Positions 39,655 through 48,083 of a DNA stretch of 64,000 nt are shown one piece after another (the stretch's first letter is position 1; each line of letters begins with the position of its first letter). The stretch is from positions 62,001-126,000 of the forward strand of contig CBFIBS010000004.1 in the NCBI GenBank assembly GCA_965660945.1. Reading direction: 5' to 3'. A program made the translations under genes and the position numbers. Below the pieces are notes generated by a model. The model saw nothing but the letters and a program-made list of their open reading frames with translations, was not told where the DNA came from and did no database searches. The stretch is from UBA7985 sp002711265 (GTDB taxonomy: Bacteria > Pseudomonadota > Alphaproteobacteria > UBA7985).

Positions 39655-39664
39655 GGAAAGGACT

Positions 39665-40297
39665 CTACGTGGGCGTGATGAACTGGAGCTGGCGGTGAAC
39701 ATAGCGGGCCAGCTGGTCAATTTCCAAGTTGATCAGCGCAGGGCTCGTGCCTGAAATGGGACGGTTGCCCAGCTCGGCGAAGGCCGTCACCGCTTGCGTG
39801 TGCGGGATCATGTTGATTCCGAAGCTGTCTGCACCGACTTCGTTGATGGTCAGTGACACGCCGTCGAGGGCGACTGAGCCCTTGGGCGCGAAAAACGGCA
39901 TCAGCTCGGCTGGCGGGCGGATGGTCAGGCGCCAGCTGTCGCCCTCCGCCGCGCGCTCAACGACTTCGGCAACGGCATCGACATGCCCGGAGACCAGGTG
40001 TCCGCCTAGCTCGTCACCCATAGACAGGCTGCGTTCGAGGTTGAGCCGCCGGCCAGGCATCCAGCCCGCCATGGTGGTCTTGGAGAGGCTCTCGGCGCTG
40101 GCCTCAAAATCGAAGGTCGCACGCGCCGCACTGATATGGCTGGTGGCGATCACCGTCATGCAGGCGCCGTTGCAGCAGATGCTGGCACCGATATCCATGG
40201 TGTCGGCAGGGTAGGCGGTCTCGACCCGGAACAGGGTATCGCCCCGATCCTCGCGGTGTACGACAGTGCCGACGTCGGTGATGATCCCGGTGAACAT
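39665..40297 (-). CDS. ribE: Riboflavin synthase alpha chain RibE
   Basis: Dismutates two lumazines to riboflavin and the RibH substrate. The 210-residue product has two tandem lumazine-binding barrels: the first opens MFTGIITDVGTV and holds CCNGACMTV, the second contains GHLVSGHVDAVAEV and SVALDGVSLTINEV. Normal length. ATG 40297 is fixed by the conserved MFTG start; the open frame runs upstream into non-homologous sequence. A 103-bp gap separates it from ribD. Confidence 0.97.
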   Translation of the reverse strand: MFTGIITDVGTVVHREDRGDTLFRVETAYPADTMDIGASICCNGACMTVIATSHISAARATFDFEASAESLSKTTMAGWMPGRRLNLERSLSMGDELGGHLVSGHVDAVAEVVERAAEGDSWRLTIRPPAELMPFFAPKGSVALDGVSLTINEVGADSFGINMIPHTQAVTAFAELGNRPISGTSPALINLEIDQLARYVHRQLQFITPT

Positions 40298-40400
40298 TGT
40301 TTCTCGTCGTGTCCCTGTCTTGCTGTGGGGTGGCCAGAGCGCCGCTTGGGTTCCGGTCGAGGCTTGTCGGGGTCGGGCAGAAGCCCGGGCCGTCACCGGC

Positions 40401-41414
40401 TCAGGCGCGCCGCCAGACCTCCATCACATCTGGTCCCAGCGCCAGCACGTCAACCCGCCCGAAGTGCGGGGCCTGCGCCAGATCGGTAAAGCCAAACAGG
40501 CCGACCCCGTCGCGGGCGTCTCCCCCGAGCACTTTGCCCGCCCGGAATACCACGATTTCATCGACCAGATCTTCGGCGAGCAGGGCGCGGGCAACCCCGC
40601 CGCCGGCCTCGGCCAGAACCCGGTTGCAGCCCTCGGCCGCCAGCGCGCGCAAATGGGCGCTGAAGTCCCAGCCCGGCAACAACCGCCAGTCGGGCCGGTG
40701 CTGGTTTACCCAGCCGACAATGTCCTGATCAGCGCGGTCGGCGTCGTAGACCACACCCACGGCCGGGTCGGCGCCCGAGACACCGGCAATACGGACTGTG
40801 AAACGCGGTTCGTCCTTGAGCACGGTCTTGGCCCCGGTCAGCAGGAGATCCGCCTGCGCCCGCAGCCTGTGGCCGCGCTGGCGCGCTTCGGCGCCCGTGA
40901 TCCATTGGCTGGCGCCGTTGGCCAGCGCGATCTTACCGTCGAGCGACAGACCGAGCTTGAGCGTCAGATGCGGCAGACCCTTGGTCACGCGTTTGATAAA
41001 ACCGGCGTTCAGCGCCCGGGCCTCCGCCTCCAGCACCCCGACTTCGGTGCTGATGCCGGCGGCGCGCAGGCGCTCGATGCCTGCGCCAGCGGTGCGGGGA
41101 TCGGGGTCGGTGGTGGCGATGACCGCGTGGGCAATCCCAGCGCTGATCAGCGCGTTGGCACAGGGGCCGGTCTCGCCTTGGTGGGCGCAGGGTTCCAGCG
41201 TGACAATGGCGGTGCCGCGCCTGGCCCGTTCTCCGGCCTGCGCCAGCGCCTGCGTCTCGGCGTGGGGGCGGCCGCCGTCGGCGGTGCGGGCCTGTCCGGC
41301 CACCCGGCCCTGTTGATCGAGGATCACGCAGCCGACCGTTGGATTGGGTCCGGTGAGGCCCAGCCCCCGGCGGGCAAGGCCGAGCGCAACCCGCATGATT
41401 TCGGCGCTACTCAC
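40401..41414 (-). CDS. ribD: Bifunctional riboflavin deaminase-reductase RibD
   Basis: Deaminates and then reduces the pyrimidine intermediate of riboflavin synthesis. In the 337-residue product, the deaminase domain (about 1-145) has TGPNPTVGCVI and zinc ligands His51 (HAET), Cys76 and Cys85 in EPCAHQGETGPCANAL. The reductase domain (about 146-337) has LKLGLSLDGKIA, GASQWITG and a nucleotide-binding C-terminus. I choose GTG 41414, preceded by GGGTGA, which overlaps the nrdR stop by 8 bp. ATG 41396 is an alternative six residues shorter. Confidence 0.93.
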   Translation of the reverse strand: MSSAEIMRVALGLARRGLGLTGPNPTVGCVILDQQGRVAGQARTADGGRPHAETQALAQAGERARRGTAIVTLEPCAHQGETGPCANALISAGIAHAVIATTDPDPRTAGAGIERLRAAGISTEVGVLEAEARALNAGFIKRVTKGLPHLTLKLGLSLDGKIALANGASQWITGAEARQRGHRLRAQADLLLTGAKTVLKDEPRFTVRIAGVSGADPAVGVVYDADRADQDIVGWVNQHRPDWRLLPGWDFSAHLRALAAEGCNRVLAEAGGGVARALLAEDLVDEIVVFRAGKVLGGDARDGVGLFGFTDLAQAPHFGRVDVLALGPDVMEVWRRA

Positions 41415-41865
41415 CGCGGTCACCCATCTCGTCGAGGATGGCCTGAAATTCGCGGGCTTCTTCGAAGTTCCGGTAAACACTGGCGAAGCGCACGAAGGCA
41501 ACCTGATCCAGCTCGCTCAGCGCCTCCATGACCATTTCCCCGATTTCACGGGTCGGAATATCGGCTTCACCGCCGTGTTCAAGGCGGCGGACGATGCTGG
41601 AGACGATGCGCTCGATCCGTTCACTGTCCACCGGGCGCTTGTGCAGGGCGATGATCAGGGACTTGGCAAGCTTATCGCGGTCAAACGGCTCGCGGGTGCC
41701 GTTGGACTTGATCACGGTCAGCTCGCGCAGCTGCACGCGCTCAAATGTGGTGAACCGCCCGCTGCAAGCGGGGCACTGCCGCCGCCGTCGGATCGACGTG
41801 TTGTCTTCCGACGGACGGCTGTCCTTTACGGCCGTATCGACATTACCGCAGAACGGGCAGCGCAC
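41407..41865 (-). CDS. nrdR: Transcriptional repressor NrdR
   Basis: Zinc-ribbon/ATP-cone repressor of ribonucleotide reductase genes. The 152-residue product has zinc ribbon cysteines C3, C6, C31 and C34 (MRCPFC and CPAC), then the ATP-cone with RELTVIKSNGTREPFDRDKL and DQVAFVRFASVYRNFEE. The start is GTG 41865, giving the invariant MRCPFCG start. Linked to glyA (12 bp) and ribD (8-bp overlap), a classical alphaproteobacterial neighbourhood. Confidence 0.97.
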   Translation of the reverse strand: MRCPFCGNVDTAVKDSRPSEDNTSIRRRRQCPACSGRFTTFERVQLRELTVIKSNGTREPFDRDKLAKSLIIALHKRPVDSERIERIVSSIVRRLEHGGEADIPTREIGEMVMEALSELDQVAFVRFASVYRNFEEAREFQAILDEMGDRGE

Positions 41866-41877
41866 GGCGGGCCCGGT

Positions 41878-43176
41878 CTAACCGTAGATCGGGAAGCGCT
41901 GGCACAGGTCCAGAACGTCCTGACGTACGGCTGCTTCCGTTTCGGCGTTGCCCTCTTCACCCTTTTCAGCGAGGCCGTCGAGCACGCGGGCAATCAGGTC
42001 GCCAACCAGCTCGAATTCGGTGGTGCCGAAGCCGCGCGTGGTTGCCGCCGGGGTACCCAGACGGATGCCCGAGGTGATGGTCGGCTTGAGCGGATCGAAG
42101 GGGATCGAGTTCTTGTTACAGGTGATGCCGGCACGCTCCAGCGCGTCTTCGGCTTCCTTGCCCGTAACACCCTTGGGCGTCAGGTCGACGACCATCAGGT
42201 GGGTGTCGGTGCCGCCGGTGGAGATTTCCAGTCCGTGCTCGACCAGTCGGCCGGCCAGCGCCTGCGCGTTGTCGACAACCTGCTGGCAGTAGACCTTGAA
42301 CGATGGCTGCAGAGCTTCGCCAAAGGCCACAGCCTTGGCGGCGATGACGTGCATCAGCGGTCCACCCTGCAGACCCGGGAACACCGCCGAGCGGAACTTC
42401 TTGGCCAGATCCATGTCGTTGGTCAGGATCATGCCACCGCGCGGACCGCGCAGGGTCTTGTGGGTCGTGGTGGTCACCACATCAGCGTGATCGAGCGGGT
42501 TGGCATGCACGCCCCCGGCTACGAGGCCGGAGAAGTGGGCCATGTCGACCCAGAGCAGCGCACCGACGCTGTCGGCGATTTCACGGAACTTGGCAAAGTC
42601 GATCTCGCGCGGGTAGGCGGACCCGCCTGCGATCACGACTTTGGGCTGGTGCTCGGCGGCGAGCTCGGCTGCCTGATCATAGTCGATCAGGCCGTCCTGA
42701 CGGCGCACACCGTAGTGTACGGCGTTGAACCATTTTCCGGAGATGTTCGGCGCCGCACCGTGGGACAGGTGACCGCCATGGGCGAGGTCCATGCCGAGGA
42801 AGGTGTCGCCCGGGGCCATGGTCGCCAGCATGACCGCGCCATTGGCCTGTGCGCCGGAGTGGGGCTGCACGTTGACGTATTCGGCACCGTAGAGCGCCTT
42901 GGCGCGTTCGACCGCCAGCTCCTCGGCAATGTCGACGTACTCGCAACCACCGTAGTAGCGGCGGCCGGCGTAACCTTCGGCGTATTTATTGGTCAGGACC
43001 GAACCCTGTGCCTCAAGCACTGCACGGGAGACTATGTTTTCCGACGCAATCAGCTCGATCTGGGTTTGCTGACGCGTCATCTCCTGCGAAAGGGATGCGG
43101 CCAGCGCCGGATCGGTGTCGCCGACGCTGGCAGACCAGAAATCGGCAAGGGCGGTGGTGTGGGAACCGTCGGGCAT
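41878..43176 (-). CDS. glyA: Serine hydroxymethyltransferase GlyA
   Basis: PLP enzyme converting serine and tetrahydrofolate to glycine and methylenetetrahydrofolate. The 432-residue product has IELIASENIVSRAVLEAQGS, NKYAEGYAGRRYYGGCEYVD, PHSGAQAN and the PLP-lysine motif VVTTTTHKTLRGPRGG. The start is ATG 43176. It heads the tight glyA-nrdR-ribD run; rpiB ends 130 bp upstream on the same strand. It feeds one-carbon units, and its product glycine is not used by this organism's HemB route unless ALA synthase is present elsewhere. Confidence 0.98.
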   Translation of the reverse strand: MPDGSHTTALADFWSASVGDTDPALAASLSQEMTRQQTQIELIASENIVSRAVLEAQGSVLTNKYAEGYAGRRYYGGCEYVDIAEELAVERAKALYGAEYVNVQPHSGAQANGAVMLATMAPGDTFLGMDLAHGGHLSHGAAPNISGKWFNAVHYGVRRQDGLIDYDQAAELAAEHQPKVVIAGGSAYPREIDFAKFREIADSVGALLWVDMAHFSGLVAGGVHANPLDHADVVTTTTHKTLRGPRGGMILTNDMDLAKKFRSAVFPGLQGGPLMHVIAAKAVAFGEALQPSFKVYCQQVVDNAQALAGRLVEHGLEISTGGTDTHLMVVDLTPKGVTGKEAEDALERAGITCNKNSIPFDPLKPTITSGIRLGTPAATTRGFGTTEFELVGDLIARVLDGLAEKGEEGNAETEAAVRQDVLDLCQRFPIYG

Positions 43177-43306
43177 CAGGCTAGAACTCCAGATTTGTCT
43201 CTATGGCAGACACAAAAGCATCAATTTCGCGCGCTGGGGCATGTCAAAAACGCCCCTCATTTGCGCGAAAGCGGAAGACCTCGGGGCAACAGAGGCGTTG
43301 CCGGCC

Positions 43307-43738
43307 CTATCGGGGGGAGAGTTTGGCGACCCGGCGTTCGTGGCGACCGCCCTCGAATGCCGTACCAAGAAAGGCCGCAAGTGCGTCCTTCGCTGTTTCG
43401 ATCCCGATCAGGCGTTCGCCGAAGGCGACCACGTTGGCGTCGTTGTGTTGTCGGGTCAAAGTAGCGCCGGTGACGTCGTTAACCAAGGCGGCCCGAACGT
43501 GTCTGTGACGATTCAACGCAATGGAGATGCCGATGCCGGAGCCGCAGACGGCGACCCCCTTTGCTTTGGGGTCGTCGGCCAGCGCATCGGCCAGCACGTT
43601 CGCAAAGTCGGGGTAGTCGACCGACTCACCGTCGGTGGGGCCGAGGTCGGTCACGCTATGACCCAGCTCGGCTGCGTGCTCAAGCAGAGCGCGCCGCAGG
43701 TTCACACCGGCGTGGTCGGAGGCAAAGAACAGTTTCAT
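43307..43738 (-). CDS. rpiB: Ribose-5-phosphate isomerase B
   Basis: Interconverts ribose 5-phosphate and ribulose 5-phosphate, the latter being the RibB substrate. The 143-residue LacAB/RpiB protein has FFASDHAGVNLR, GPTDGESVDYPDFA, Cys65 in GVAVCGSGIGISIALNR and NDANVVAFGERLIG. ATG 43738 is preferred to the adjacent GTG 43741. It lies between the MarR gene (48 bp) and glyA on one strand; this order is common in alphaproteobacteria. Confidence 0.95.
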   Translation of the reverse strand: MKLFFASDHAGVNLRRALLEHAAELGHSVTDLGPTDGESVDYPDFANVLADALADDPKAKGVAVCGSGIGISIALNRHRHVRAALVNDVTGATLTRQHNDANVVAFGERLIGIETAKDALAAFLGTAFEGGRHERRVAKLSPR

Positions 43739-43786
43739 CACTCAATCCGATGGGTGGTGGTGGTTCGATGCCCCCTTGAAAGCCTA

Positions 43787-44269
43787 TTAGGCCACGCGGC
43801 TCAAGGCCTTGTCTGATATGCCGTAAGCGTCTGACTGCGACGCCCAGAACCGATCCAGCCGCAGCAGGACGTCGTTGGCCTGCCCCAGCGTGTCGACGCT
43901 GATGCTCAGGCTTTCCAGCGCCTCGGCGTGGCGGGCAAACATATCGTCCAGCAGCTTCCGGATCTTGCCGCCCTTGTCGGTCAGCTTCACACGGTACGAC
44001 CGGCGGTCATGGGCGCTGCGCCGGTGAGAAACGTAGCCAAAGTCCACCAGCTTCTTCAGGTTATAGGATACGTTTGAACCATGGTAGCAGCCGCGCAGGG
44101 TCAGCTCGCCCACGGTCAGCTCTTCCTCGCCGATGTTGAACAAGATCAGCGACTGAATGTTGTTGATGTCGCGCACGCCCGAACGGTCGAGCTCAGTTTT
44201 GATGACTTCGAGGCAGCGGCGGTGCAGCCGTTCGATGGCGGCAATGGTATCCAGGTAGTCTTGATTCAT
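43787..44269 (-). CDS. MarR-family transcriptional regulator
   Basis: Winged-helix regulator resembling the LdtR-type MarR proteins of alphaproteobacteria; target genes cannot be read from the sequence. The 160-residue product has an N-terminal dimer helix, wing-helix core (ELTVGELTLRGCYHGSNVSY, then NLKKLVDFGYVSHRRSAHDR) and a C-terminal helical dimer region. AAGGGGACG lies upstream of the ATG. It is divergent from hemB across an AT-rich 445-bp region and is the first gene of the minus-strand rpiB-glyA-nrdR-rib run, so it may autoregulate and affect that run. Confidence 0.85.
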   Translation of the reverse strand: MNQDYLDTIAAIERLHRRCLEVIKTELDRSGVRDINNIQSLILFNIGEEELTVGELTLRGCYHGSNVSYNLKKLVDFGYVSHRRSAHDRRSYRVKLTDKGGKIRKLLDDMFARHAEALESLSISVDTLGQANDVLLRLDRFWASQSDAYGISDKALSRVA

Positions 44270-44714
44270 GGTCGTCCCCTTTGATCGTACGACGGCAAAA
44301 CTGAACGCAATGCTCAGCCCGGCCCCCTGATGGCCGTGGCCTGCGGGTCGGGAATCAAAGTTGCAAATGCATTGCTGAAAGAGCGAAACGACTTTGATTT
44401 CCTAGGGCAAGCATTGACTGAAAATCGTCTCTAATCAAGTTCAAAATAATGGTGTTTATACTTTTTTGGCCCTTGCTACCCATATTGTGTCGAAAAAATA
44501 ATTAATTTCGCATAAGAATGCAGGCCGTTTTTGCAGGCTCGGCTTGGGCGGAAGCGCAGGTCTTTCCAAGCTTTCCTAGGCATCGTGCCATTTTAGCTCG
44601 TGAGGCGGATCGGGTGCCCAGAGCGGGGCAGGAGCCCCGATTTCGGTCTTCCCGGCAGCGTTCGCCAGGCCTAAATAGGACGATATTCCCGCCCGTTAAC
44701 CTAGGAAGAACAGC
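44270..44714. promoter_or_regulatory. AT-rich divergent control region between marR and hemB
   Basis: 445 bp between start codons of opposite genes. The middle (about 44350-44515) is markedly AT-rich compared with the window. GCAATGC at about 44308 and the near-palindrome GCAAATGCATTGC near 44363 are candidate operator half-sites. TTGACT near 44414 resembles a -35 element. No coding frame or RNA gene was recognised. Site assignment is tentative. Confidence 0.4.
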
Positions 44715-45704
44715 ATGGCCAGTTTCCCTCGAACCCGAATGCGTCGGAACCGTGCTTCCACGTTCATCCGGTCGCTGGTGGCGGAAAACAGGGTGACAGC
44801 CGCCGACCTGATCCTGCCGCTGTTTCTGACCGATGGGGTGCAATCTACGCCTGTGGCCTCCATGCCCGGGGTCTCGCGCAACACCATCGACGATGCCTTG
44901 CGGGTCGCCGAGCAGGCATCGGCATTGGGCATTCCTGCGCTGGCGCTGTTCCCTGAGGTCGACTCGTCCCTGAAAACGCCGGACTGCGCCGAGAGCTGGC
45001 GCGAGGATAACCTGATCAACCGCGCTGTCGGGCGGCTGAAGCAGGCCTTTCCCGATCTGGGGCTGATCACCGACGTGGCGCTCGATCCCTATAACCCGCA
45101 GGGCCACGACGGCTATTTGGTGGCCGACCGGATCGTGAACGACGAAACCATCGAGGCCTTGGTGAAACAGGCGCTGTCGCTGGCGCACGCCGGCACCGAT
45201 ATCGTCGCGCCGTCGGATATGATGGACGGGCGGATCGGCGTCATTCGCGACGCCCTGGATGCGGAGGGTTTCACCGACGTCGGCCTGATGTCCTACGCGG
45301 TAAAGTACGCCAGCGCCTACTACGGTCCGTTCCGCGATGCGATCGGCAGCGGCGGCGCGCTCAAGGGTGATAAGAAGACCTATCAGATGGACACGGCCAA
45401 CGCGCTCGAAGGGCTGCGCGAGGTCGAGCTAGATATCGAGGAGGGGGCCGACACGGTCATGGTCAAGCCGGGGCTGCCCTATCTGGATATGGTGTGCCGG
45501 GTGAAAGAGACCTTCGGCGTGCCGACCTTCGCCTATCAGGTCAGCGGCGAGTATGCGGCGATCATGGCGGCCGCGGAAAACGGCTGGCTCGATCACGACC
45601 GGGTGTGGCTGGAGACCCTACTGTCGTTCAAGCGCGCCGGGGCCGACGGGGTGCTGACCTACGGAGCGCTCAAGGTCGCGGGACTGCTGGCTGAGGGGGC
45701 CTGA
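44715..45704 (+). CDS. hemB: Delta-aminolevulinic acid dehydratase (porphobilinogen synthase) HemB
   Basis: Condenses two 5-aminolevulinate molecules to porphobilinogen in tetrapyrrole synthesis. The 329-residue product has TRMRRNRAS at the N-terminus and the two Schiff-base lysines in MSYAVKYASAYYGPFRDA and VMVKPGLPYLD. The metal loop reads TDVALDPYNPQGHDG, i.e. aspartate-rich without the zinc cysteines, the magnesium-type enzyme. GGAAGAAC precedes the ATG. Monocistronic or with rpmF 156 bp downstream. Confidence 0.97.
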   Translation: MASFPRTRMRRNRASTFIRSLVAENRVTAADLILPLFLTDGVQSTPVASMPGVSRNTIDDALRVAEQASALGIPALALFPEVDSSLKTPDCAESWREDNLINRAVGRLKQAFPDLGLITDVALDPYNPQGHDGYLVADRIVNDETIEALVKQALSLAHAGTDIVAPSDMMDGRIGVIRDALDAEGFTDVGLMSYAVKYASAYYGPFRDAIGSGGALKGDKKTYQMDTANALEGLREVELDIEEGADTVMVKPGLPYLDMVCRVKETFGVPTFAYQVSGEYAAIMAAAENGWLDHDRVWLETLLSFKRAGADGVLTYGALKVAGLLAEGA

Positions 45705-45764
45705 CCTTACGCGACCCGGAACCAGCCATGCGAGCCTGCAGGACTGGTTTGTACGATAAAAGGG

Positions 45765-45794
45765 TTGGCGGAGGGCCGCCCGGTCGTCTATAGC
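45765..45794 (+). promoter_or_regulatory. Candidate sigma70 promoter for rpmF
   Basis: TTGGCG (45765-45770) and TATAGC (45789-45794) are separated by 18 bp and lie 66 bp upstream of the rpmF start in the hemB-rpmF gap. The match to a housekeeping promoter is reasonable but unproven. Confidence 0.4.
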
Positions 45795-45860
45795 CCCACT
45801 TCATGTTCGGACAGGGCAATCGCTCGCGTCCTCTTCTGCCTCATTTTCGGATGTACGACC

Positions 45861-46040
45861 ATGGCTGTTCCAAAGTCAAAAATTAGCCGCTCCCGCCGGG
45901 GCATGCGACGCTCGCACGACGCCATTTCCTACGGCAACCACTCTGAGTGCGCGAACTGCGGTGAGCTCAAGCGTCCGCACCACGTTTGCCTGTCCTGCGG
46001 GCACTACGATGCGAAAGAAGTTGTCGCCGTCGACGCCTGA
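45861..46040 (+). CDS. rpmF: 50S ribosomal protein L32
   Basis: Small zinc-ribbon protein of the large ribosomal subunit. 59 residues starting MAVPKSKISRSRRGMRRSHD, with the CANCGELKRPHHVCLSCGHY zinc-ribbon, all four cysteines present. ATG 45861 gives the canonical start; the frame is open further upstream. A strong terminator lies 30 bp after the stop, so rpmF is probably expressed in excess over plsX, as expected for a ribosomal protein. Confidence 0.97.
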   Translation: MAVPKSKISRSRRGMRRSHDAISYGNHSECANCGELKRPHHVCLSCGHYDAKEVVAVDA

Positions 46041-46069
46041 CGTCGCGCGATCTCACAGGTACTGAATCA

Positions 46070-46101
46070 GGGGTTTTCACTGGGGTGAAAGCCCCTTTTT
46101 T
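46070..46101 (+). terminator. Intrinsic terminator after rpmF
   Basis: GGGGTTTTCAC (46070-46080) and GTGAAAGCCCC (46085-46095) form an 11-bp stem with one G-T wobble and a four-base loop, followed by six T (46096-46101). It sits between rpmF and plsX and would end or attenuate transcription before plsX. Confidence 0.88.
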
Positions 46102-46201
46102 ACGTCCACAGGCTGGGGACATCTTCGGCCCAACAGTGCTTGCCATGGGTCGGTTGACAGTGCTTATCTCACCCGAACAGCGAACGAGAGCGACAATAAG
46201 C

Positions 46202-47239
46202 ATGAGTCTGACCTTGGCGGTTGATGCCATGGGGGGTGACGACGCCCCGGGTATCGTGATCGGCGGCCTCGCTCTGGCGGCTGAGAAACACCCGCAACTT
46301 CACTTTCTGATCTACGGGGATGAAGCTCGGGTTGGCCCGCTGCTCAGCCAGTTTGCTGCGCTCGAAGACCGCTACACCTTCACGCACTGCAGTGTTGCCA
46401 TCTCCGGCGAGGACAAGCCGGCCAACGCCCTTCGCGGGGGTAAGCGCGACAGCTCCATGCGGCGCGCGATCGAGGCGGTGAAGGAAGGCGAGGCACAGGC
46501 GGTGATCTCGGCGGGTAACACCGGCGCGCTGATGGCGCTGGCCAAGGTGCTGCTGCGGATGGTCCCGGGTGTTGACCGGCCGGCCATTGCCTCACCGCTT
46601 CCGACATCCAAGGGAATGTCGGTGGTGCTGGATCTGGGCGCCAACGTCCAGTGCGACGAGCGCAACCTGCTCCAATTCGCGATCATGGGTGCGCTCTACG
46701 CCCGCTTTCTGTTCGGCAAGTCCAAGCCTTCGATCGGCCTGCTCAACATCGGTTCGGAGGAGCAAAAGGGCCACGAAGTGCTGCAACTGGCCGCCGACCT
46801 GATCCGGGAAAAGGACCAGCTGCCCGGCGAATTCCGGGGCTTCATTGAAGCCGATGATATCTCAGCAGGCACCACCGATGTCGTCGTCACCGATGGCTTC
46901 ACTGGCAACGTCGCGCTCAAGACCACCGAAGGGGTAGGGCGGTTGATTTCCGGTATGGTGCGTGAGGCCTTTCAGTCGGGTGTGTTTTCTCGGCTGGGTT
47001 ATCTGCTGGCGCTGCCCGCGATGAACCGCCTGCGCCAGCGTCTGGACCCGCGAGCCTACAACGGCGGCATGTTTCTGGGGCTGGGCGGTATTTGCGTGAA
47101 GTCCCACGGTGGCACCGACGCCATCGGTTTCGCCAACGCTGTCGGGGTTTCGGTCGAACTCATGGCCGGTGATTTCCAGGCCCAGATTGCTGAGGCCATC
47201 GCCGACAACGACGATCTGTTCGAATTTGAGTCCGAATAA
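46202..47239 (+). CDS. plsX: Phosphate acyltransferase PlsX
   Basis: Makes acyl-phosphate from acyl-ACP for the first step of phospholipid synthesis (used by PlsY). The 345-residue product has LAVDAMGGDDAPGIVI, ISAGNTGALMALAKV, LDLGANVQCDERNLLQFA, GLLNIGSEEQKGHEV and DGFTGNVALKTTEG. ATG 46202 is fixed by the canonical start. In alphaproteobacteria fabH normally follows; here a LysE-type gene follows after 28 bp. Confidence 0.97.
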   Translation: MSLTLAVDAMGGDDAPGIVIGGLALAAEKHPQLHFLIYGDEARVGPLLSQFAALEDRYTFTHCSVAISGEDKPANALRGGKRDSSMRRAIEAVKEGEAQAVISAGNTGALMALAKVLLRMVPGVDRPAIASPLPTSKGMSVVLDLGANVQCDERNLLQFAIMGALYARFLFGKSKPSIGLLNIGSEEQKGHEVLQLAADLIREKDQLPGEFRGFIEADDISAGTTDVVVTDGFTGNVALKTTEGVGRLISGMVREAFQSGVFSRLGYLLALPAMNRLRQRLDPRAYNGGMFLGLGGICVKSHGGTDAIGFANAVGVSVELMAGDFQAQIAEAIADNDDLFEFESE

Positions 47240-47267
47240 GCGGCTGAACTGACGGGGAGGGTGCCCT

Positions 47268-47963
47268 ATGGTCGATGCCGGGCTGCTGCTGGCCTTTACC
47301 CTTGCCGCTGTCTTTGTGCTGATGATGCCCGGGCCGACGGTGCTGACCGTGGTCAGCTATGGCCTGCGACTGGGCCCCCGAGCCGCCGGTGCGAGCACGG
47401 CCGGGGTGGTGCTGGGTGACGGGCTGGCCGTGACGCTTTGCCTCACCGGGGCCGGGGCGGTGCTGGCGGTCAGCCCGCTGGCCTTCGAAATCATCAAGTG
47501 GTGCGGGGTGGCTTACCTGCTGTGGCTGGCCTTCGGGATCTGGCGGACGAGCAACGCGCCCGACGCGGCATTGAACCTCGACCTGCGCACCGCGCCCGGC
47601 TTGCATCCCGGAGCCGACGCGACCCACGCCGCGGCCGACAGAGCAGCGCAGACGGATCTGGCGAAGGTCTTTCGCCAGACCTTTATGGTGACTACCCTTA
47701 ATCCGAAGGGGATCGCCTTCTTCCTCGCCTTTATTCCGCAGTTTGTCGCTGCTGACCGGCCCTATTGGGGACAGGTCACGGTCTATGGACTGCTGTTCGT
47801 GGGGCTCGGCGGGTTGAATGCGCTGGCCTATGCATACTTGAGCGGGCGGCTTGCCTTTGTCTTTGACCGGCCGGGCCCGGTCCGGATACTGCGCCGGGTC
47901 AGTGCTGGATTTCTCCTGTTCGCCGCTCTCATAACGGCAGCCGGACACGTGCCAACGCTCTGA
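47268..47963 (+). CDS. LysE/RhtB-family membrane exporter
   Basis: Predicted small-molecule exporter, typically of amino acids or homoserine lactones; substrate unknown. The 231-residue product has about six membrane segments and the family's MMPGPTVLTVVSYGLRLG start, WCGVAYLLWLAFGIWR and NPKGIAFFLAFIPQFV. A roughly 40-residue soluble loop (about 105-145) is Ala/Asp-rich. GGGGAGGG precedes the ATG. It occupies the place between plsX and ihfA where fabH is expected. Confidence 0.88.
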   Translation: MVDAGLLLAFTLAAVFVLMMPGPTVLTVVSYGLRLGPRAAGASTAGVVLGDGLAVTLCLTGAGAVLAVSPLAFEIIKWCGVAYLLWLAFGIWRTSNAPDAALNLDLRTAPGLHPGADATHAAADRAAQTDLAKVFRQTFMVTTLNPKGIAFFLAFIPQFVAADRPYWGQVTVYGLLFVGLGGLNALAYAYLSGRLAFVFDRPGPVRILRRVSAGFLLFAALITAAGHVPTL

Positions 47964-48083
47964 TCTCACGCCATTTTGCGCCCAGACCTACATTTTCTGC
48001 CCTTGCAGAGCTGAGTCGCGTTGACCCCAAGTATTCACTTGTCTATCAACCCCGTGATAGCGACCAAGCTGAGAGGGAAGAGC

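Noticed and set aside
39655..39664. FMN riboswitch upstream of ribBX
   Set aside because: Only 10 bp separate ribE and ribBX, far too short for the aptamer, and none is seen elsewhere in the rib run.
41344..43464. A 706-codon open frame on the plus strand opposite nrdR and glyA
   Set aside because: It is antisense to two clearly identified genes, has no recognisable domain and arises from high GC at codon third positions.
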